Positions 1-14,617 of a DNA stretch of 64,000 nt are shown here, in pieces. The notes below the pieces were generated by a model. The model was given only the letters and a program-made list of their open reading frames with translations. It ran no database searches and was not told the DNA's origin. The stretch spans positions 124,001 through 188,000 of the forward strand of contig RCAB01000069.1 in assembly GCA_003640385.1 (NCBI GenBank). Direction: 5' to 3'. Position 1 is the stretch's first letter. Each line of letters begins with the position of its first letter. The translations under genes and the position numbers were made by a program. The stretch is from Setaria digitata (lineage: Eukaryota; Nematoda; Chromadorea; Rhabditida; Setariidae).

Positions 1-3000
1 ATTTTCTTTCTCTTCAGCTGGACTAGAATCACGAGAAACGCTGTTGCTTCTGTGACTGTTTCTTCCTATTCTACTAGAAGACCTGTCACTTCTCATTCCC
101 CTGCCTGAAAGTTAATGAAAAAAGCAATATGACCAATTCATTTTCAAACAAAGAAAGTTCGTAAAAAGATGTGTTAAAAAAAATACAGAATTGTGAGTAT
201 TGGAATACAAGAGGACCTTTAATACCAACGCCAATATTTGCACTACGTCTTGCTGAAGTAATAACTCGTTCTGGGCCACCTGGAACGAAAAATTTTCAAA
301 TTTTAAGCATTTAAAGCATATAATAGTGTACGTTATATCTCAGTACTCAATCCCATGTAGAAAAAAAAAAGTCAACTACGGAAATACGTGTGATGAATCC
401 CGATGCCATGTTCCATCATATATGCACACTAATTTGTAGATTTCCTACAGCAAAGATCCAATAAGAAAAAGAGATCTCTACCTCGCACCTTCGAGACTAC
501 ACCACTTCGTTTGATACGTTCATCTAACATTGCTTTACTTTTATCATTCATTTTACCAATCAGCTGGAAGACTCGATCACCTTCTTCTTTCCAGGCTACT
601 ACAATAGCATTAATTGCTGCGTTACGCACATTATTGTCTCGATCACCAATGCACGCTGCGATCTGTTTCAGAGACTGCTGAAAACATATTCATTCAATAC
701 AGCAGTTAGAAAGCTGTCTTTATATCTGAATGTAAACCATAGAGTTCTGGAAAACCAAGTCTTATAATAGTGAAAGGAGTTAGTATGTCTGAGCAAGGTG
801 GGTCCCAAAATTATAATATCAAGAAATAATTCCTGTTGACCCTCCACCTTCAAAAGAGGATGGAAGTCCCCTCCTAGGACCGCCATAACAAAAAAAAAAA
901 AAATTGATAAACCATAACCAAAGCTACAAAAAGTAAATCAAAAAGATAATTAACATCAGGAACAGCCTTTTCAGGCATCCCTAATATTACGGTAATATCC
1001 AATTACCAAAACCTCCGGTCAAAATTGGTACAACTATAAAAAAAAAAATTAAAAGATTATGCCTAGACAAAAAGGATTACAAACCTAGCCATTACTGTGA
1101 AACAAATAACCCCGTGCATACATAACTCCATATGAATAATTACAAACAAAAAAAAAAGAAAACCATCAGGAACACGAAATTTGTGTAGCAACTTACAAAT
1201 GTCAATTTCTTTTCCAGAAAAATTCAAAATTTCTTTCACAGAAAAGTGGTAAAAGCAAAAAAAAAGGAAAAAGAAAACTTACAGCTGGTGTTGTAGTGGC
1301 AGCCATTCCCGTTGTGTCGAGTAGTTGCTCCAGAACTTGTAAACATTCTGTTCGCTGTCTCGAGTTTTTCGTCTTCAGACCATCAATTATAAGTGGAAAT
1401 ATCTTTGGAGGACTTACCAATTCAGTGACAAGTTGGATTATAGTACGGACTGGTGTTCGAACCGAATCCTTTGATTCTCCTAACTGAAAATTTTCAAAAA
1501 GCAAAATTAATGAATTTTCTGAACAGTGAAGTAATACCGAAAAATCTGAGGACCTATTCATCTCCCTCCGAAAAAAATATCACTCCGGAAACTCAGAGTG
1601 GACAAAATAAATTTTACTGTGATAATATTTGGTAAGAGCTCTGCACAACAAGTATCTTGTATTATAATTAAAATTCCACTGGTATTCCACTAGCAAAATT
1701 TTTCAGTATAATAGAGAATAAGTATAATATAATAGAATAATAGACTCTAAATAAAGGTTCGAATAAGTATTATGGTTCCTTTCATAAAGAAAGAGAACGT
1801 TACTAAATAAAAAGCGAGATCAAATGCAAAATAAACCTTTAAGACCAAATATGGGACAAATGAACACAATTCTTGATCCGAAAAAGGTTCATTATATTGC
1901 AACAAAAGGTTGAATATTGCTTGCGTCAAATCGAGAACTTTCAACAGAACAGTTGGGTTCGTTTCAAAAAATCGTAATGAAATCCATTTTAACAGCAAAT
2001 CGCTATTTGTAATCAAAGATTCTGGACAATCAGTGACCAGCTGAACAAAAAAGGAAAGATGCAAACCAAATGTTTATCCAGAAAAAAAAAAAAAAAAAAA
2101 AAAAAAAAAGAAAAATGAGAGAGACGATGAATCTTTCACGCATATACTTTAATTCTTTCATTTTTTGAACTATCTGTTTTTAGGACCCACTTCAATTTCA
2201 ACGCGTTTAGGATTAACTTTAGGATCTAGGATTAACTGTTCCTGGACATCCCTGTTTTCGTTTATTCTAATGTGTTTCTCTAAATGAATAGGGAAATAGG
2301 CACAATAACTCTGGAATAAAAATGAATGAATAACCAATTAATTAATAAATTACCGATTGCAGGATGTCGATTCCTTTAAGCTGCTGTTTAAAATCTCTGT
2401 TAAACAGAAATGTCAACAAAGACGCTTGTGTGACATTACTCAGCAATGTTTTCAGTTGCTCAACATGCTCCGCATCAGGTTGGTCGAAGTTCCACTTTAG
2501 AATCTGAAACCAAGCTAAATAAAAGTTTGCACCTCTAAATGCTTTTCTATCAGTATTTTTATTCATCAACAACCGAAAAAAACCGGATTTAGGAATGAAA
2601 AAACATGCCCTCAGACTTCTTTCATCTTTTAGCCTGACTCCTTTGTCTTTGTTAATCACGAGGAATTCATCCTTCGGTTTGCTTGATTCTTCAGGTTCCT
2701 AGAAAATTAATTATTTAATGCTTTACTCTGTGCAAGTTAAAAAAAAAAAAAAATGCCCATATAAATGAATAAACAATACGATGAAAGTAATATCTGAAAA
2801 ACTAAAAAAAATTAATTAAATCAAACTTTTGCATTTTCGAATTCTTTCATGAATGATTTTGAAGGCTTTTGTTCTGTATTATCTTCTTCTATGACCTCTT
2901 TCGCAGGTATTTTTCCGCCAACATTCGAATTTCCTACGCCTGGTGCTGGTGGTTTTAAAGGCTAAGAACAAACAGGTTAGTTTGCATGAAGAGCAAAAAA

Positions 3001-6000
3001 AAAAATTGAATCAAAAACTAAATTCACTGAGGAAGGGAAACCAATAGATCGCTACTGAAACTTCACTTACTAAGAATTAGTCCACTTACAAGAAAATGAA
3101 AAGCAAAATGGCATCTCAGAACCTTTACTACTTTCACGGAATCACAAACATGCAAATGCATCAAATAAACAAATGACTTCATCAAGTTTTTACTGATATA
3201 ATTCGCGACAAATAAAGGATGTTGCTACCAACTAAATACAAAAGCTAGAAGATAATTAAGGTGATATTCGCCAATCAAACCCTACTTTTATAATCAGTCA
3301 AACACCCGTGCTAAGCAGATAATAAAATTAAAGGGAAGTTTTTAACGATAGCCCTTATGCTGTTTGATACAAATTTTCTGTGATGTTTGAAAGTCGAACA
3401 AATGAACAACCAGAAAAAAGCAACTTACTGAAGCTGAATTCGAATTAGCGTTTCCGGCACTTTTTCCATTTTCAGGCTAAATGGCATTCACCATAGAAAC
3501 AAAGAACATAAAACACAGTAATCATCACCACAACATCAGGAGGCGATAGCAAATCAAAGTTTCATATCCAAAAACCAAAACAAAAGAGAAAACTTTCTAA
3601 GCATAACAAAAAAAAAAAAAAAAAAAAAAGAACCACACGAAAAAGGAATTTTTTTTAACTGAAATAAAGCATTCGCGATTTGTGGAAATGCAAAGAGCAG
3701 AAAAATTCCAGAAAACAATAGCATTTCAAGCTGATTAAAAAGGAGTTGAATTCAGTGCTTTTACTGTTTATTCATTGTATCCTAATGAAAAAATCCTAAA
3801 ACCTACCCGAAAGATAGTAGGTTAAAGTGGTAAAACAACCGATAACGAGAATATCTCATCAAAAACAGAAAACCTGCCCAAAAGTATTCATCTAAATATA
3901 CAGAATATTTCGGTTTTTATTCTCATTAATATTATCAAAATGATAGGACATGCAAATAAACAACTAACATTGCTTTTATGCATGCTTTGGACCATAATTG
4001 AAACAACATCGGCACCAGCTTCTTGAATTGCTTTTTCACAAAAATCTCTGATCTGTAAACAATATTTTTATTTTTTAATGTTGACACTGTTCGTTGTGCC
4101 AAACTTTTGCTCAGCATTCCGTATGAATAATACTGGCTTAAAGAAATGAATTTCTTAACTTCTACATCCCATGGGATTCTAACATACATCACAAGAAAAG
4201 CTTCTTTTTTTTTCTCTTCAAATGATGTTTAAAACTAGAAAATAAAAGTGAGAAATGAAATTTATAGCATATAAGTCAAATTAAGAATTCCTAAACTAGA
4301 ACCTATATATATTTAAAAAAATTAATATTCACCTAAAAACTAACAAAATTTCTCCTTAAACACGTGAAATGTTATATATTTCCCACTCCACAAGCTGTTT
4401 TAAAAAATGACACTAAAAACTTGGAAAGATTTTTCATTTAGCAGATGAAAAAAAAAACTACTTTTGTCATTTTCACTTTGTCTTCCGCAATATCAGCGAG
4501 CAAAACCATGCACGACTTTTCACCAACTGCTTTCATAGCAGCACCTAATGCAGCATAAGAGGCATCACGTACTTCAGGGTCGGAATCACCAGTAAGTTTT
4601 ACAATTACTGGAGCCAATGACTTCAAAATTTTCTTGGGGACCGTTTGTGGATTATGCCGCTTGAACACTCGGTAGAGGAAAAGATTCGTCTGGATTTTGA
4701 TGTGAGGGTTTTGTTTATCAAGAGCTACTTGGATATCCTCAGCTAATGCTTCCAGAGTAGTCTGAAATGCAATATAAATGTACAAATTAAATAGAAGCTC
4801 AACTGGATATTACAAGAAAGTACAAACTTTTGAATTCTTTCAATGGAAAAAAGCTTACCGAAGCCGCAACGGCATCAATGCAATCAATGAGTGGATCCCT
4901 CAAAACAGGTTTCTTTTCCTTAAACTTCTCAAATATTGTTGGCGCAACCAACGTTGCATATTGTGCAAATCTCTTACGCAGACCAGTCGCGAATGCAGTT
5001 AAACATCGAGTTGCTAGAGCACAAACGTTGATATTTGCGTCCTTCTCGAGAATCTTAACAAAAAGTATACCATAAATATAAAGAACTTTACACGAACTTT
5101 GCCTTACTTCCATATTTTAAAAAAGATTAAGAATTAGTGCTGAAACTATAAGAATACAGAGAAAAATGAAGCTGAATTCGCAAAAGAAACTGTAAACAGT
5201 GCTTGTTTTTTCTAACTCAAGAAACTTATTATTTTCCTTAAAAGGCTTAGAGACGAAATTATTTGGGATAAAAAAGTTATTGAAACTTAATTACTTTCTT
5301 CAGCAAAGCTACGAATTCTCCATAATTAACTTTCGGACATAATTTCGGATTCTCGGTGCAAAGCACAAGTAATGACTGCAACGCATCTCTTCGTTCCTGC
5401 CACTTTTTTGAGTCAACACTTTCCATGAAATTTGCTGGCAACTTTGGAAGTATATCCACAGGATCTAACATATCCCAGGGGTCGATTTCCTGTGTAACTG
5501 ATTCGACACCTAGTGAAGAGAAACAATTTAAAAATTCGATGTGATGCGATTTTTAAAATGAGAGACTTGGAATGATCAGATGACTTATAATACCTATAGT
5601 CGCAGGATCAACAATAACAGTATCGCCACTGGGAACTACAGCATTTCCATATGGTGCCACTATTTCTTTTCGTTTTGCTTCTTCATTGTATTCAGCAATC
5701 GCTTGATCTCGACCATCATATATCTCAAAACAAAATAAGTAAATGGCTTAAAGAGTTAGCATACTACAAAAATACAATGCTTTTTCTTTCCTATCGTTTG
5801 TCACAACTAGAAATGAAAGAAATTAGGAAATGATGGCTGAAAAACAAAACTGCAAGAAAACTTGGTTATCTGCCACACATCCGAATTTTCCACGATGTTT
5901 TCTTCGTTTGCATAAACACTATTTTCAAGCTTTCGATAGTGTAAAGACATAATCTGTGGTAATTTTGATAGTGTTTAAGCTCAGTGATTAACTGCTGCTA

Positions 6001-6533
6001 CAAAACAAAGTATATTTTCTTAATGCAAACTCTACATTTTTCAATCTCATTACAACTTAAAGTAACTTTATAAACAATGATTAGGATGGAAGTAAATGTA
6101 ACCACCTCAACTTGGAGAAATGCAAAAACACAAAATACTAACTCTTTTCATTTTAGCTTTATCCTCCTGCAAATTACCCAAGAAGGTGTTCATAACTTTA
6201 TCACCAGTTAAACGCATAATCGATCCAAGACTAGTGCATGCTGCTTCTCGTATCTCTGCATCCGGATCGGCAGTAAACTAGAAAATTCATTCAACTATCA
6301 ATCTACGATACCTCAACAATTTTATGTTTAATAAAAATTCTTTCGTGAGAAGTTGAATTTACCTTGATCAAAATCGGTGTTATAGCTTTGATCATTTTTT
6401 TAGGTGCCGATGTTTGATTATAATTCTTCATCACGCGATAAATGAAATTGCATGCTTGTAATTTGATTTGTGGGTTTGGCTTATTGAAACAACCAGGCAG
6501 TTCATCCACTAATGTATCCAAATTGACCTATAG

Positions 6534-6565
<32 letters not shown>

Positions 6566-8116
6566 GGGGAGAAAACAAGACAAACAGGGAAATATAAATA
6601 AAATGGTAGTTAAATAGTGACTCAACATTTCTGAACTTACTGTGAGTGCTATTGCATCAATACATTCAATCAGAGGATCACGCAAGATTGGCTTCTTTTC
6701 CTTGAAACGTTCGAAAATTACTGGAACATACTGAAAAAAAGTAGGGAAAAAATTAGCATTTCTTGCTATCTCTGTTTAACTGCCACAAAATCACCACAAA
6801 TAACTGTAACATTACTACTGTAATTTTATTCAATACGATACCGTACTGCTACGAAGTAATAGTATTAGTGCCATCTTCATATACAGTTATGACACTAACA
6901 TATCAATAGGTTATACAGTCATCTTTTCTGTCCTTTTTAAACTAATATTTTTCGATATAATATATCAAACTATTTCTGAGTAAATTAGAGCGTCAAATTT
7001 ATTTAATGGATGGATATGGATTTAAATTCATAAAGTAAATTTTTTTTTTTTTTTTGAAAGAACTACGAAAGCTAGCACTTTTTTTGAAATTCACACACAA
7101 ATAAACGTTAAAGAGACGAATTAAATAAATGAACTGTTACCAATGTCGCAAACTGCGCAAACTTCGTTCGAAGCCCTTTTGCAAGACCTGCAACACATTT
7201 CGCTGCGAGTGCGCATACATTAATATTCGCATCCTTTGCAAGAACCTGAAACTAACAGTCAATTCTATTCATGAAAATTGACGCAAAAATTAAAAGTCGT
7301 GGAAAAATCTAGATACTCCAGTGAAATAACGTCCCGCCGCCAAAATAACTGAGAGGACAGAATTGATCAAAACACGCACAAGTTTCAACCATCTAATATA
7401 TGCGAAACAGTTTAACTTTTTATTTTTACTTTTTATGCGAAACTTTTTATGCTCATTCGCTACTAGTACTCTTACTTCTGCTTTTCATTTTTTAATCTAT
7501 TCTATTAATTACAGCTATTAATACATTAAATATGAACCAGAAGACTTACATTTCGCAAGCTTTGCGTTATGCTGAAGTAATCAACTTTTGGATCAAGTCG
7601 AGGAGTTTTACCCATTTCAGCTACCAATGCTTGTAAAGCATCACGCCTTTCCGTCCATTTTTTTGACTCCAACCACTCGTTGAATTGTTCCGGCATTTTC
7701 GCCAATACATCCACCTTCAAATTGGAAAGTAAGTTCCATTTCCTACTAATGCTCTAATTTAAGAACTATATTTGAAAAAAAAAAAAGGAATACAAAGGTG
7801 CCTCTGTAGGTAAACTACAATATAATTCGTTGAATCTGACTAGTAGAAACTCAGTTAGCAGCCAAACTGAAAGACATTCTCAATTAAAGTGTGATATAAC
7901 TATATCAGAAGCCTACTACAACAGTGTTCGTTTACAACTGGCAGTATCAACCAAAAACTGCAAATAACTACTGTAATATGTTGTAATGCCTAATGATGCT
8001 TACTTCTAGGGCTATTGTAAGAAACGAAGCAATTATGATTCAAATTGAAAAAATGAAAGCACTTCTAGTAAAGGTAAACACGAACGAACCTCACTCAGCA
8101 GACTCCAATCATCCAT
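1..8116 (-). CDS. zyg-9: XMAP215/ch-TOG family microtubule polymerase (ZYG-9-like), 5' part; C-terminus beyond window
   Basis: TOG-domain protein of the XMAP215/Dis1 family, which binds tubulin and speeds microtubule growth at centrosomes and spindle. Twenty exons (minus) chain in phase: 8090-8116, 7550-7714, 7141-7245, 6641-6730, 6363-6527, 6143-6277, 5594-5723, 5295-5509, 4859-5053, 4462-4761, 3969-4052, 3429-3476, 2827-2961, 2609-2698, 2354-2503, 1837-2040, 1283-1483, 482-677, 217-279, <1-104. They give about 934 residues. TOG1 is roughly residues 10-229 and TOG2 about 285-510; each has the SKKWxERRDALQ helix, KDANINVCALA and FKEKKPxLRDPL. A low-complexity linker (538-600) precedes a third array (about 610-870) that opens with LKWNFDQPD. 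A Ser/Arg-rich tail follows and runs off the window. The start MDDWSLLSE lies 8 nt after a 3' splice site. TOG1 carries an intron that TOG2 lacks. The exon ending at 2609 needs a GC donor. The family is certain; orthology to ZYG-9 is inferred. Confidence 0.93.
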
Positions 8117-8127
8117 CCTGGTTCCTG
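8117..8127 (-). promoter_or_regulatory. 3' splice (probable SL trans-splice) acceptor of the ZYG-9-like gene
   Basis: On the minus strand the motif ATTTCAG ends at 8125, leaving only 8 nt before the ATG at 8116. In nematodes an acceptor this close to the start codon is usually the site where a spliced leader is added. A 5' UTR intron is the alternative. Confidence 0.5.
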
Positions 8128-8260
8128 AAATAAACAGTAACTGTAACAAGTACCACTCAACCTAATCAATCCCATCTTGTAACACACAAAAGTGGAAACA
8201 AATGTTGTTCGACCAAAAAAGTAAACCTCTTCTATTTCACGGTGGTTTGGTTCACATTTA

Positions 8261-8783
8261 ATGGTAATTCGAGATTCTAAGACATGTCGTCTTAGGTGTC
8301 AGCAGGATATCATAGAGGATCTCCTAAAGAAAAAAAAGGAGACGAACCAGTCCCTTGAAGACTTCCAGAAACATTTATTAGACCGAAAGAATTCGTTAGG
8401 GGTTTTACCACATGGACGAGTCATCTCTCAGGAAGCCTTAAGAAAATTACTTTCTTAGACCTTTTGAGAAGTTTATTAAGGTAATTTGTGAAGGACTTCA
8501 TGTGTAATGAATTCTTAGTAAACTTTTGTGTTTTTAAGATCGAATTTTGTCCACTGCACTGTAATTCATAAAATTTCTAAGCAGTGTGACACCATTTTCA
8601 GTAAAACAGTGCTTAATTTATGAAATGGCAGAAGCAACTCATGAACAGAATTTAGAGAAACATCGAGAGTTATCAAAAAAAAAACAAATTTCGAGAGAAG
8701 AAAATGCTATTATGCCAACGGAACATACCATCCAGCAGTCATTAACGTGCCTTTGCAAAAGTATGTCAACTGCAGTAGATTAG
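8261..8783 (+). CDS. Unidentified small charged protein, two open segments, join not resolved
   Basis: I do not recognise this gene. The first segment, ATG at 8261 to a stop at 8458, encodes 65 residues of helical, Lys/Glu/Leu-rich composition (for example DIIEDLLKKKKETNQSLEDF). The second follows a clear acceptor (TTTTCAG, ending at 8601) and runs 8602-8783. It is also charged and coil-like, and AATAAA follows at 8871-8876, about 90 nt after its stop. A good donor (AAG|GTAATT at 8480/8481) would remove a 121-nt intron, but the first frame stops at 8458 before reaching it. The two parts therefore do not join in frame as written. Runs of 8 and 10 A in the segments could hide a length error. 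The gene is divergent from the ZYG-9-like gene, about 150 bp away. It could be two genes, one gene with a sequencing error, or a pseudogene. Confidence 0.3.
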
Positions 8784-8870
8784 AATCTAAAGGTCTCTTA
8801 TCGGAACATTCTTGGATGGATGGATTGCTGCACCGAATATGTCTCTACACTTACGCATTTCTTTTCAAAC

Positions 8871-8876
8871 AATAAA
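8871..8876 (+). promoter_or_regulatory. AATAAA polyadenylation signal
   Basis: A canonical AATAAA lies about 90 nt downstream of the stop at 8783. It supports 8602-8783 being a terminal exon on the plus strand. Confidence 0.35.
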
Positions 8877-11621
8877 TGAAAGAACGGATTACATCATGAT
8901 CCAGACACTCTTTTGATTCACTCTGATCCTAATAATATGTAGGTTAAACCTTATGTATGCCTATTTATTGCTTCTAATACCGCTAGGTAAGGACATGACG
9001 TGCAAGTCACTGGAACGCAGATAAAAGATTGATAAACTGACAAGCAGATATGCGGATAGGTGCACTGGACTGGATTTTAACTCTTCCAGACTTGCTTGAA
9101 GAGATAAGGGTCGCTGACCCTCTCTTCCTTTTCAACAGCAACTCGAAAGCGCAATAGATATCGAGGAGAATATGCCACTTGACAACAGATCATTTATCGC
9201 TTTGAAATGATTTGGATTTCTGGGTCACTGCGGTCATCAAATGTTTACCTGCCGAAAGGAACAGAGAAATCAAAAAAAAAAGAAAAAGTGTATGTAAGGA
9301 ATCCAGCCAATGTGATATAAAAAGTGAGGGGTGAAGGAAAGAAGAGAGAAAACAGCAGTTTTGAAGGTGTTTGTAAACTGAGTTATCACAATTCGCTTGT
9401 GATATAGCTACTGCTAAGTAGTGGCCATCTAAAAAAATTAGGTGGAAAATGTATATTATTTATTTCTGAACAGCTGATTCAAATTACCACCTACCAAGAA
9501 ATTTTCAAAAAAACTTTGAATATGGAGTGCATGAGCCAAATCATTTTACATTTAAAGCAGTTCAAAAAATCATGTTATTTCAATGCGAGATGCGGGTTAC
9601 TTCCGCTTATATTTGTATGAAGACAATTTCATGTTGAGATTTTAATTAAACTAATTCTAGTGGCCAGTTCTGAATATTTATTTGTTAGGGGTTTCGAAAA
9701 ATTCTTCATGAGCTTTCTTTTTGCATGTCCCCTAAATAATGTCACAGGTTTTGGAAAATTGTCCCAAAAATCTATACTAGTCTTCTCCTAGTTCGAAAGC
9801 AGATTTTCGAAGGTTCTGAAACTTTATCCATTTTCCTCGAATTGATAAATTTGTTTCAGTTAGGCTATCGAACTCAACACTGAAATTAGTAGATTCATTT
9901 TAAGGGAATAATAACACTTGCAGGCAACGTTTTTGTACGATCTTGCTAGATCTAGTGATACCAATCAAATGGGAAGCTGTTCTTGTGCAAGTATGTTCTC
10001 AACTACAACTAAACTATGTCTCTAATGAAATCAAACTTGAGTCTGAATACATTTAACTAAAAATGCTCATCGAGTAAAAATTAAATTTGACGTGTGATGC
10101 AGCTGGGGTCATTGCATGACCCTCACAGAACTTCTTTCATGCCAAACTTTTTTTGCTACACCTTGCATCTTATCATTGTAGATTTCCACTTCTGTTACAA
10201 CTTGCATGATTGAGCTTGATCAAAGATTATTTGCCTCGTGCCATTCTCTTTGATCAGTTGTGTCATTATTTGCATATCGATATTTGATAGCTCTCCTTTT
10301 CCATATGATATCAGTGATTTCTGATCTTTCTATTTTCATACAAATGATGCATGCGTGGGAGTTTGATAATTATCCATGACAATAATAGCGTGGAATGAGG
10401 CAAAGCAATAAAGCGGAAGTATTGTTTAGAAATGGCGAATGCACAATATTCTTGTTTGCTTTTAGGAGCAAGTCTGGAAAAAAAAAGTTTGAAGGGAGTA
10501 ATGAAATTGCAAGTGGAAGGAATTCTTTTATAGATATTACAATTATCAATAGATACATGAAACTGCTACTGCTGCTTCGTGAGATGAGATGAAATTGAAT
10601 CTTGAAATAATCTTGCTAGCTTTCCAGTTAATTTTCTGAACTTCACAAGATTTTATAAAAAACCTTGCAAGCTGATATTTGAGTCTGGTATCCGTGGGAA
10701 GATCGAGTAGAAGTGAATTTTAAAAATTAGACGCTGTTTTAGAACTGCAAAACTTACTGTATTAAACAAAACCGAAGAATATGAGAATGGAAGAGAGCAG
10801 TGCTAAATTTAGCTGACTATCCAAGAAATCAGGAATATTCAGAAGCAAAAGATAACTTAAAACAACAATGCCATGAGCAATATGCTAACATATCAATGGC
10901 TTCCGCCAACAGAGTGTAGTAAATTCATGAAAAAATTGTCATTTGTTTTGCACATTGGCTAGACCAAAGCGTCAGGAATAGAATTACAGAGGGTTACTTT
11001 TGACTTACCTTGTTCTCATTTACAAACAACTACTGGGTTATGCATTTGAAACGAAATAGAATTGTTATTTGTTCAATTTTTTTCTTTTCATGCTGTTAAA
11101 TACAGTTATCTTCGGTGAATTTCCGGATTTTCCGGCAGCAATCGATTTACTTGAATACTTTTGAATATTTTACGTTGGAGGCACAATTACTAGAAGAAAA
11201 AACGATTGTGTTCTCGATGAACTTACACACTATAATAGACACTCTTCATATACATTTTACAGTACATCAGTCGCATTTCTAAAAAACTTAAATATTTTTC
11301 TGGTAAATTCATCCTTCTTTTAGATTGTTCCTCACAAAGCACTTCTAGAAAGAATTCTATCCTTTTCTCTTCTCTAAAATCCTTTTTTTTTCGAAGCACT
11401 TTAAAATTTTTAATAAAGTGTATTCTTTTCAAATTAAAAATAGCGCAAATGAAATACTTCATCGCGTATTTTAACAGACATTTTTAGTTTAGAATGAGAA
11501 AGTTCTGACAAACCTATTAGTTTGTTTTCTCTTCAGTTATGATGACCTTATCAGTTTGTAACCTTTTTCTTATTTTTGAAATTGCTTAAGAAAGCACTTA
11601 ATTACATTTATTTCGGAAAAG

Positions 11622-11641
11622 TATATATATATATATATATT
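11622..11641. repeat. (TA)n microsatellite
   Basis: About ten TA units in non-coding sequence. Confidence 0.85.
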
Positions 11642-14617
11642 CAGTAAGAGAAAAATAAAGGAAAAAACATACAATTAGAAGTGATTTAGTAGAACAACAT
11701 TAATAATGAAAATTATTAATTAGGAAACTAAGCATTAAATAATTTGGAAATTTAACAAGTGTTCATTTTCTGAAATTAACTGTATCAAAAAATGAAGGAA
11801 AAAAAAGAGATTTGAAAAAAAGTTTGTTAAGTAAAGCTCTTTGTTAACCCGGTCTTTTCGTAAATTTTTCTGCCTATTTCTTTCATCTTGTTCAATTTAA
11901 GTTCCTTTTTTCTGGTTGAAATAATCATTATTCTTAAAAAAAATTTAGATTTCTGAGCCAAAATCAACAATAAAATTTTTTTGAACCAATCTTTCACAAA
12001 TCAATTAATTTGTAAATTCTTTTTTTATCAATGAATATTTCATTTCTTTGTACTCGGTTGAATTTATGCTTACTAAAATATTTGTTGCGTGTTTGAAAAC
12101 TATTAAACTTCAGAATGGATTTAATTCTTACTATAAGTCGCTGCCAAATTTCATGCTAAGCATCTTCGGCAGCTTAACTTATCCAGTAATAAAAATATTT
12201 TAATATTGATCGTTTTCTAAGCATACGAAACCATCTAAATCATAGGCTGTTTCAAACTAGTCACTGCTTAACTGACAGTTCAATTCAAAATTTTATATTA
12301 TTCATGCCAGATGCCTTCATAAACCAGTATATTCTCAACAATATCGTCAAATATAATAAACACATTGTATGGTTTAATAACACCAAATCTCGAATAGTCT
12401 TTTTAATATTACTTTTTATGCCAGTCATTATATTTGTGATATCACAATCAACTACCTGTTACTACCTTAAATTCATGACAAAGAATTAGTTTGTATTGTC
12501 TTCACAATCTTTTATGATTTAAAAAAAAGAAGTTTCTTATCAGCAACATGACAGTATATTATGACTGTGAGATCATTGGGCTATTGCCATTCCTATTGTC
12601 AAGTGGACGCTCAAGGAACAGATAAAACTTTCTAACCTGATTTGTAATATCTGGTTTTAACTGAAATTCTTATTTGTAGTGATGTAGTGACAATAGCATC
12701 CTTTCTAATGTCAGAAATATCAGTCATTACTCTATTTTCAAGATTTGTCGCAGATACTTATTTTTTTCACTAATATTATTCAGGGTTTCTAAAACTCATA
12801 AAATCAAGGTGACTTGAAGTAGTTAATTTCGAAGAGAATTTGATATACAGCCATTTATTTAAGATACAAGTCCTCCACAATAATCACAACTTCCTCAGAT
12901 TGAATCGTTCGATCCATGCTGAATACAACAACGCTAACAAAACAATCACTACCACCACTTATCTAATGATAAGAATGAAATATTCACGCTTCATAAGCCA
13001 ATTATTGGTAGATTTGAGCTCTATCAGCAACTTGTTTTTTAAGCATCATTAGAGTAGATCGTTGAGTGAATTACTATTTATTACACTCTTCTCGTATCGA
13101 ATATTTTTATAAACAGATTATGCCTAAAAGGAAATCAGTTATCGTTGGTACTTTCATTCAAGCACAAATAGAAGCAAAATTTTCTAGTGTCACTTTCCAT
13201 CTCAATTTTGAACTTTTTTTTTCAAACAAAAAACGTGTTTTTGACACATCCTTACTGAAATTACTACAGGAAATATTTTCAGTGTTGGGTGTGGTTAATT
13301 AATTTTTTTCTTCGTTGAACAAGTTCCTTTGATTAAAAGCAAAATCCACAAAAGGTAGAAGGTAGCGGTACTATGCGAACTGTTTTTGTAATTTCATTAG
13401 GAGTACCAATGGTTATTAGAATTTTTACCTTATTAGTTCAGATCCATCACAAAAGTTTCATCATAACATAGGACCACTAATGATTTTTTTCTTTATAACA
13501 CATTTGCTGGAGCAACAAATGTTCTGACAAAGTTTCTGGAACTTCATTTTTCTTTAATTAATATTGTAAATACTACCTTTTCCTAGAAGGACTATGCCAT
13601 AAACAACGTTGATTCGGTGGCTACTTAAAGAAATTTAGTACAGTTTACAGTTATTTTAATTACTTTTTCTGCAGAATAAAAACAATAAATAAATTTATAT
13701 CTGCAGTTAACTTTTTCAATTCACAATGATCACTTCAAAGTGAGAAACTAAAATTTGGTAAAATAATTGGCTTTGTCCTGATCAGCGCAAGCTGTCAGCA
13801 TCACCATTTTATTTTTGTTCAAATGATTATATTGTTGATATAATGATCATTGTAAATGTTAGTGACAATGTCATGAATAACATGAAATTCAAACTTATTC
13901 CAAACTCTCCTATCACAAATAATGTTATTCTTGTTTGCTGTTTTCAAATTTTCTCGTTTCGTGACAGCAAACATCTTTGATTATCGTCCAAAAATCAAAC
14001 TAAATATCTAACTCTATCACGCCGAGGATATTTGTTTACTGTAGAAGGTTGGACTTCTGAAACTACAAATTCTTTATACTTCTCACAAGAAAACGTCCAC
14101 TTCCGAATGAGGATGAAAATATTTTCCACCACCTGAATGATTGTCATTACGATCAACCATATGATTGATATTTGTCCGAAACTAACTTTTTGACTTTTTC
14201 TCTTTCTCCGTCTAACTTCCGTTTTCTCTCTTGCTTTTTTTACATCTCACAAAGTACCACCTCAAGTTAAACACAGAATCCAACTATAAAAATTAGCGAA
14301 AGCGACTAAAAGACATATATTTCACAAGTTGGGAGAACTAATTCCGTTAGTGCTAACACTGTCTTGTGACTATAATTAGACTTTTCATTTCTGTTTGTTT
14401 TTTGCCTCATAAATATTAATTTCATTCCCACGTCATTTATCAGATCATTGTTTCCTCGAAATTTGTTTCGAATTAAATTAGAAAATGCTCACAGTAAAAT
14501 AATTTTGAAATTAAAATTTTGGAAACTACAAAAGTGTGCATATGTTACTTTTTTTACGATATTTTACTACCTTTTCAAGCGAAAACATTTTTTAAAATAT
14601 GTTTTATATTTTTGTTA

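Noticed and set aside
2083..2109. Long poly-A runs (also near 3610, 6541, 42610 and 53041)
   Set aside because: They are mostly intronic or spacer homopolymers with no flanking duplications or inserted gene remnants, so they are not evidence of retroposed copies.
12567..12590. TGAGATCATTG resembling the seed of bantam/miR-80 family microRNAs
   Set aside because: The match is limited to the seed plus three bases, the 3' half differs, and no complementary arm is present upstream or downstream.
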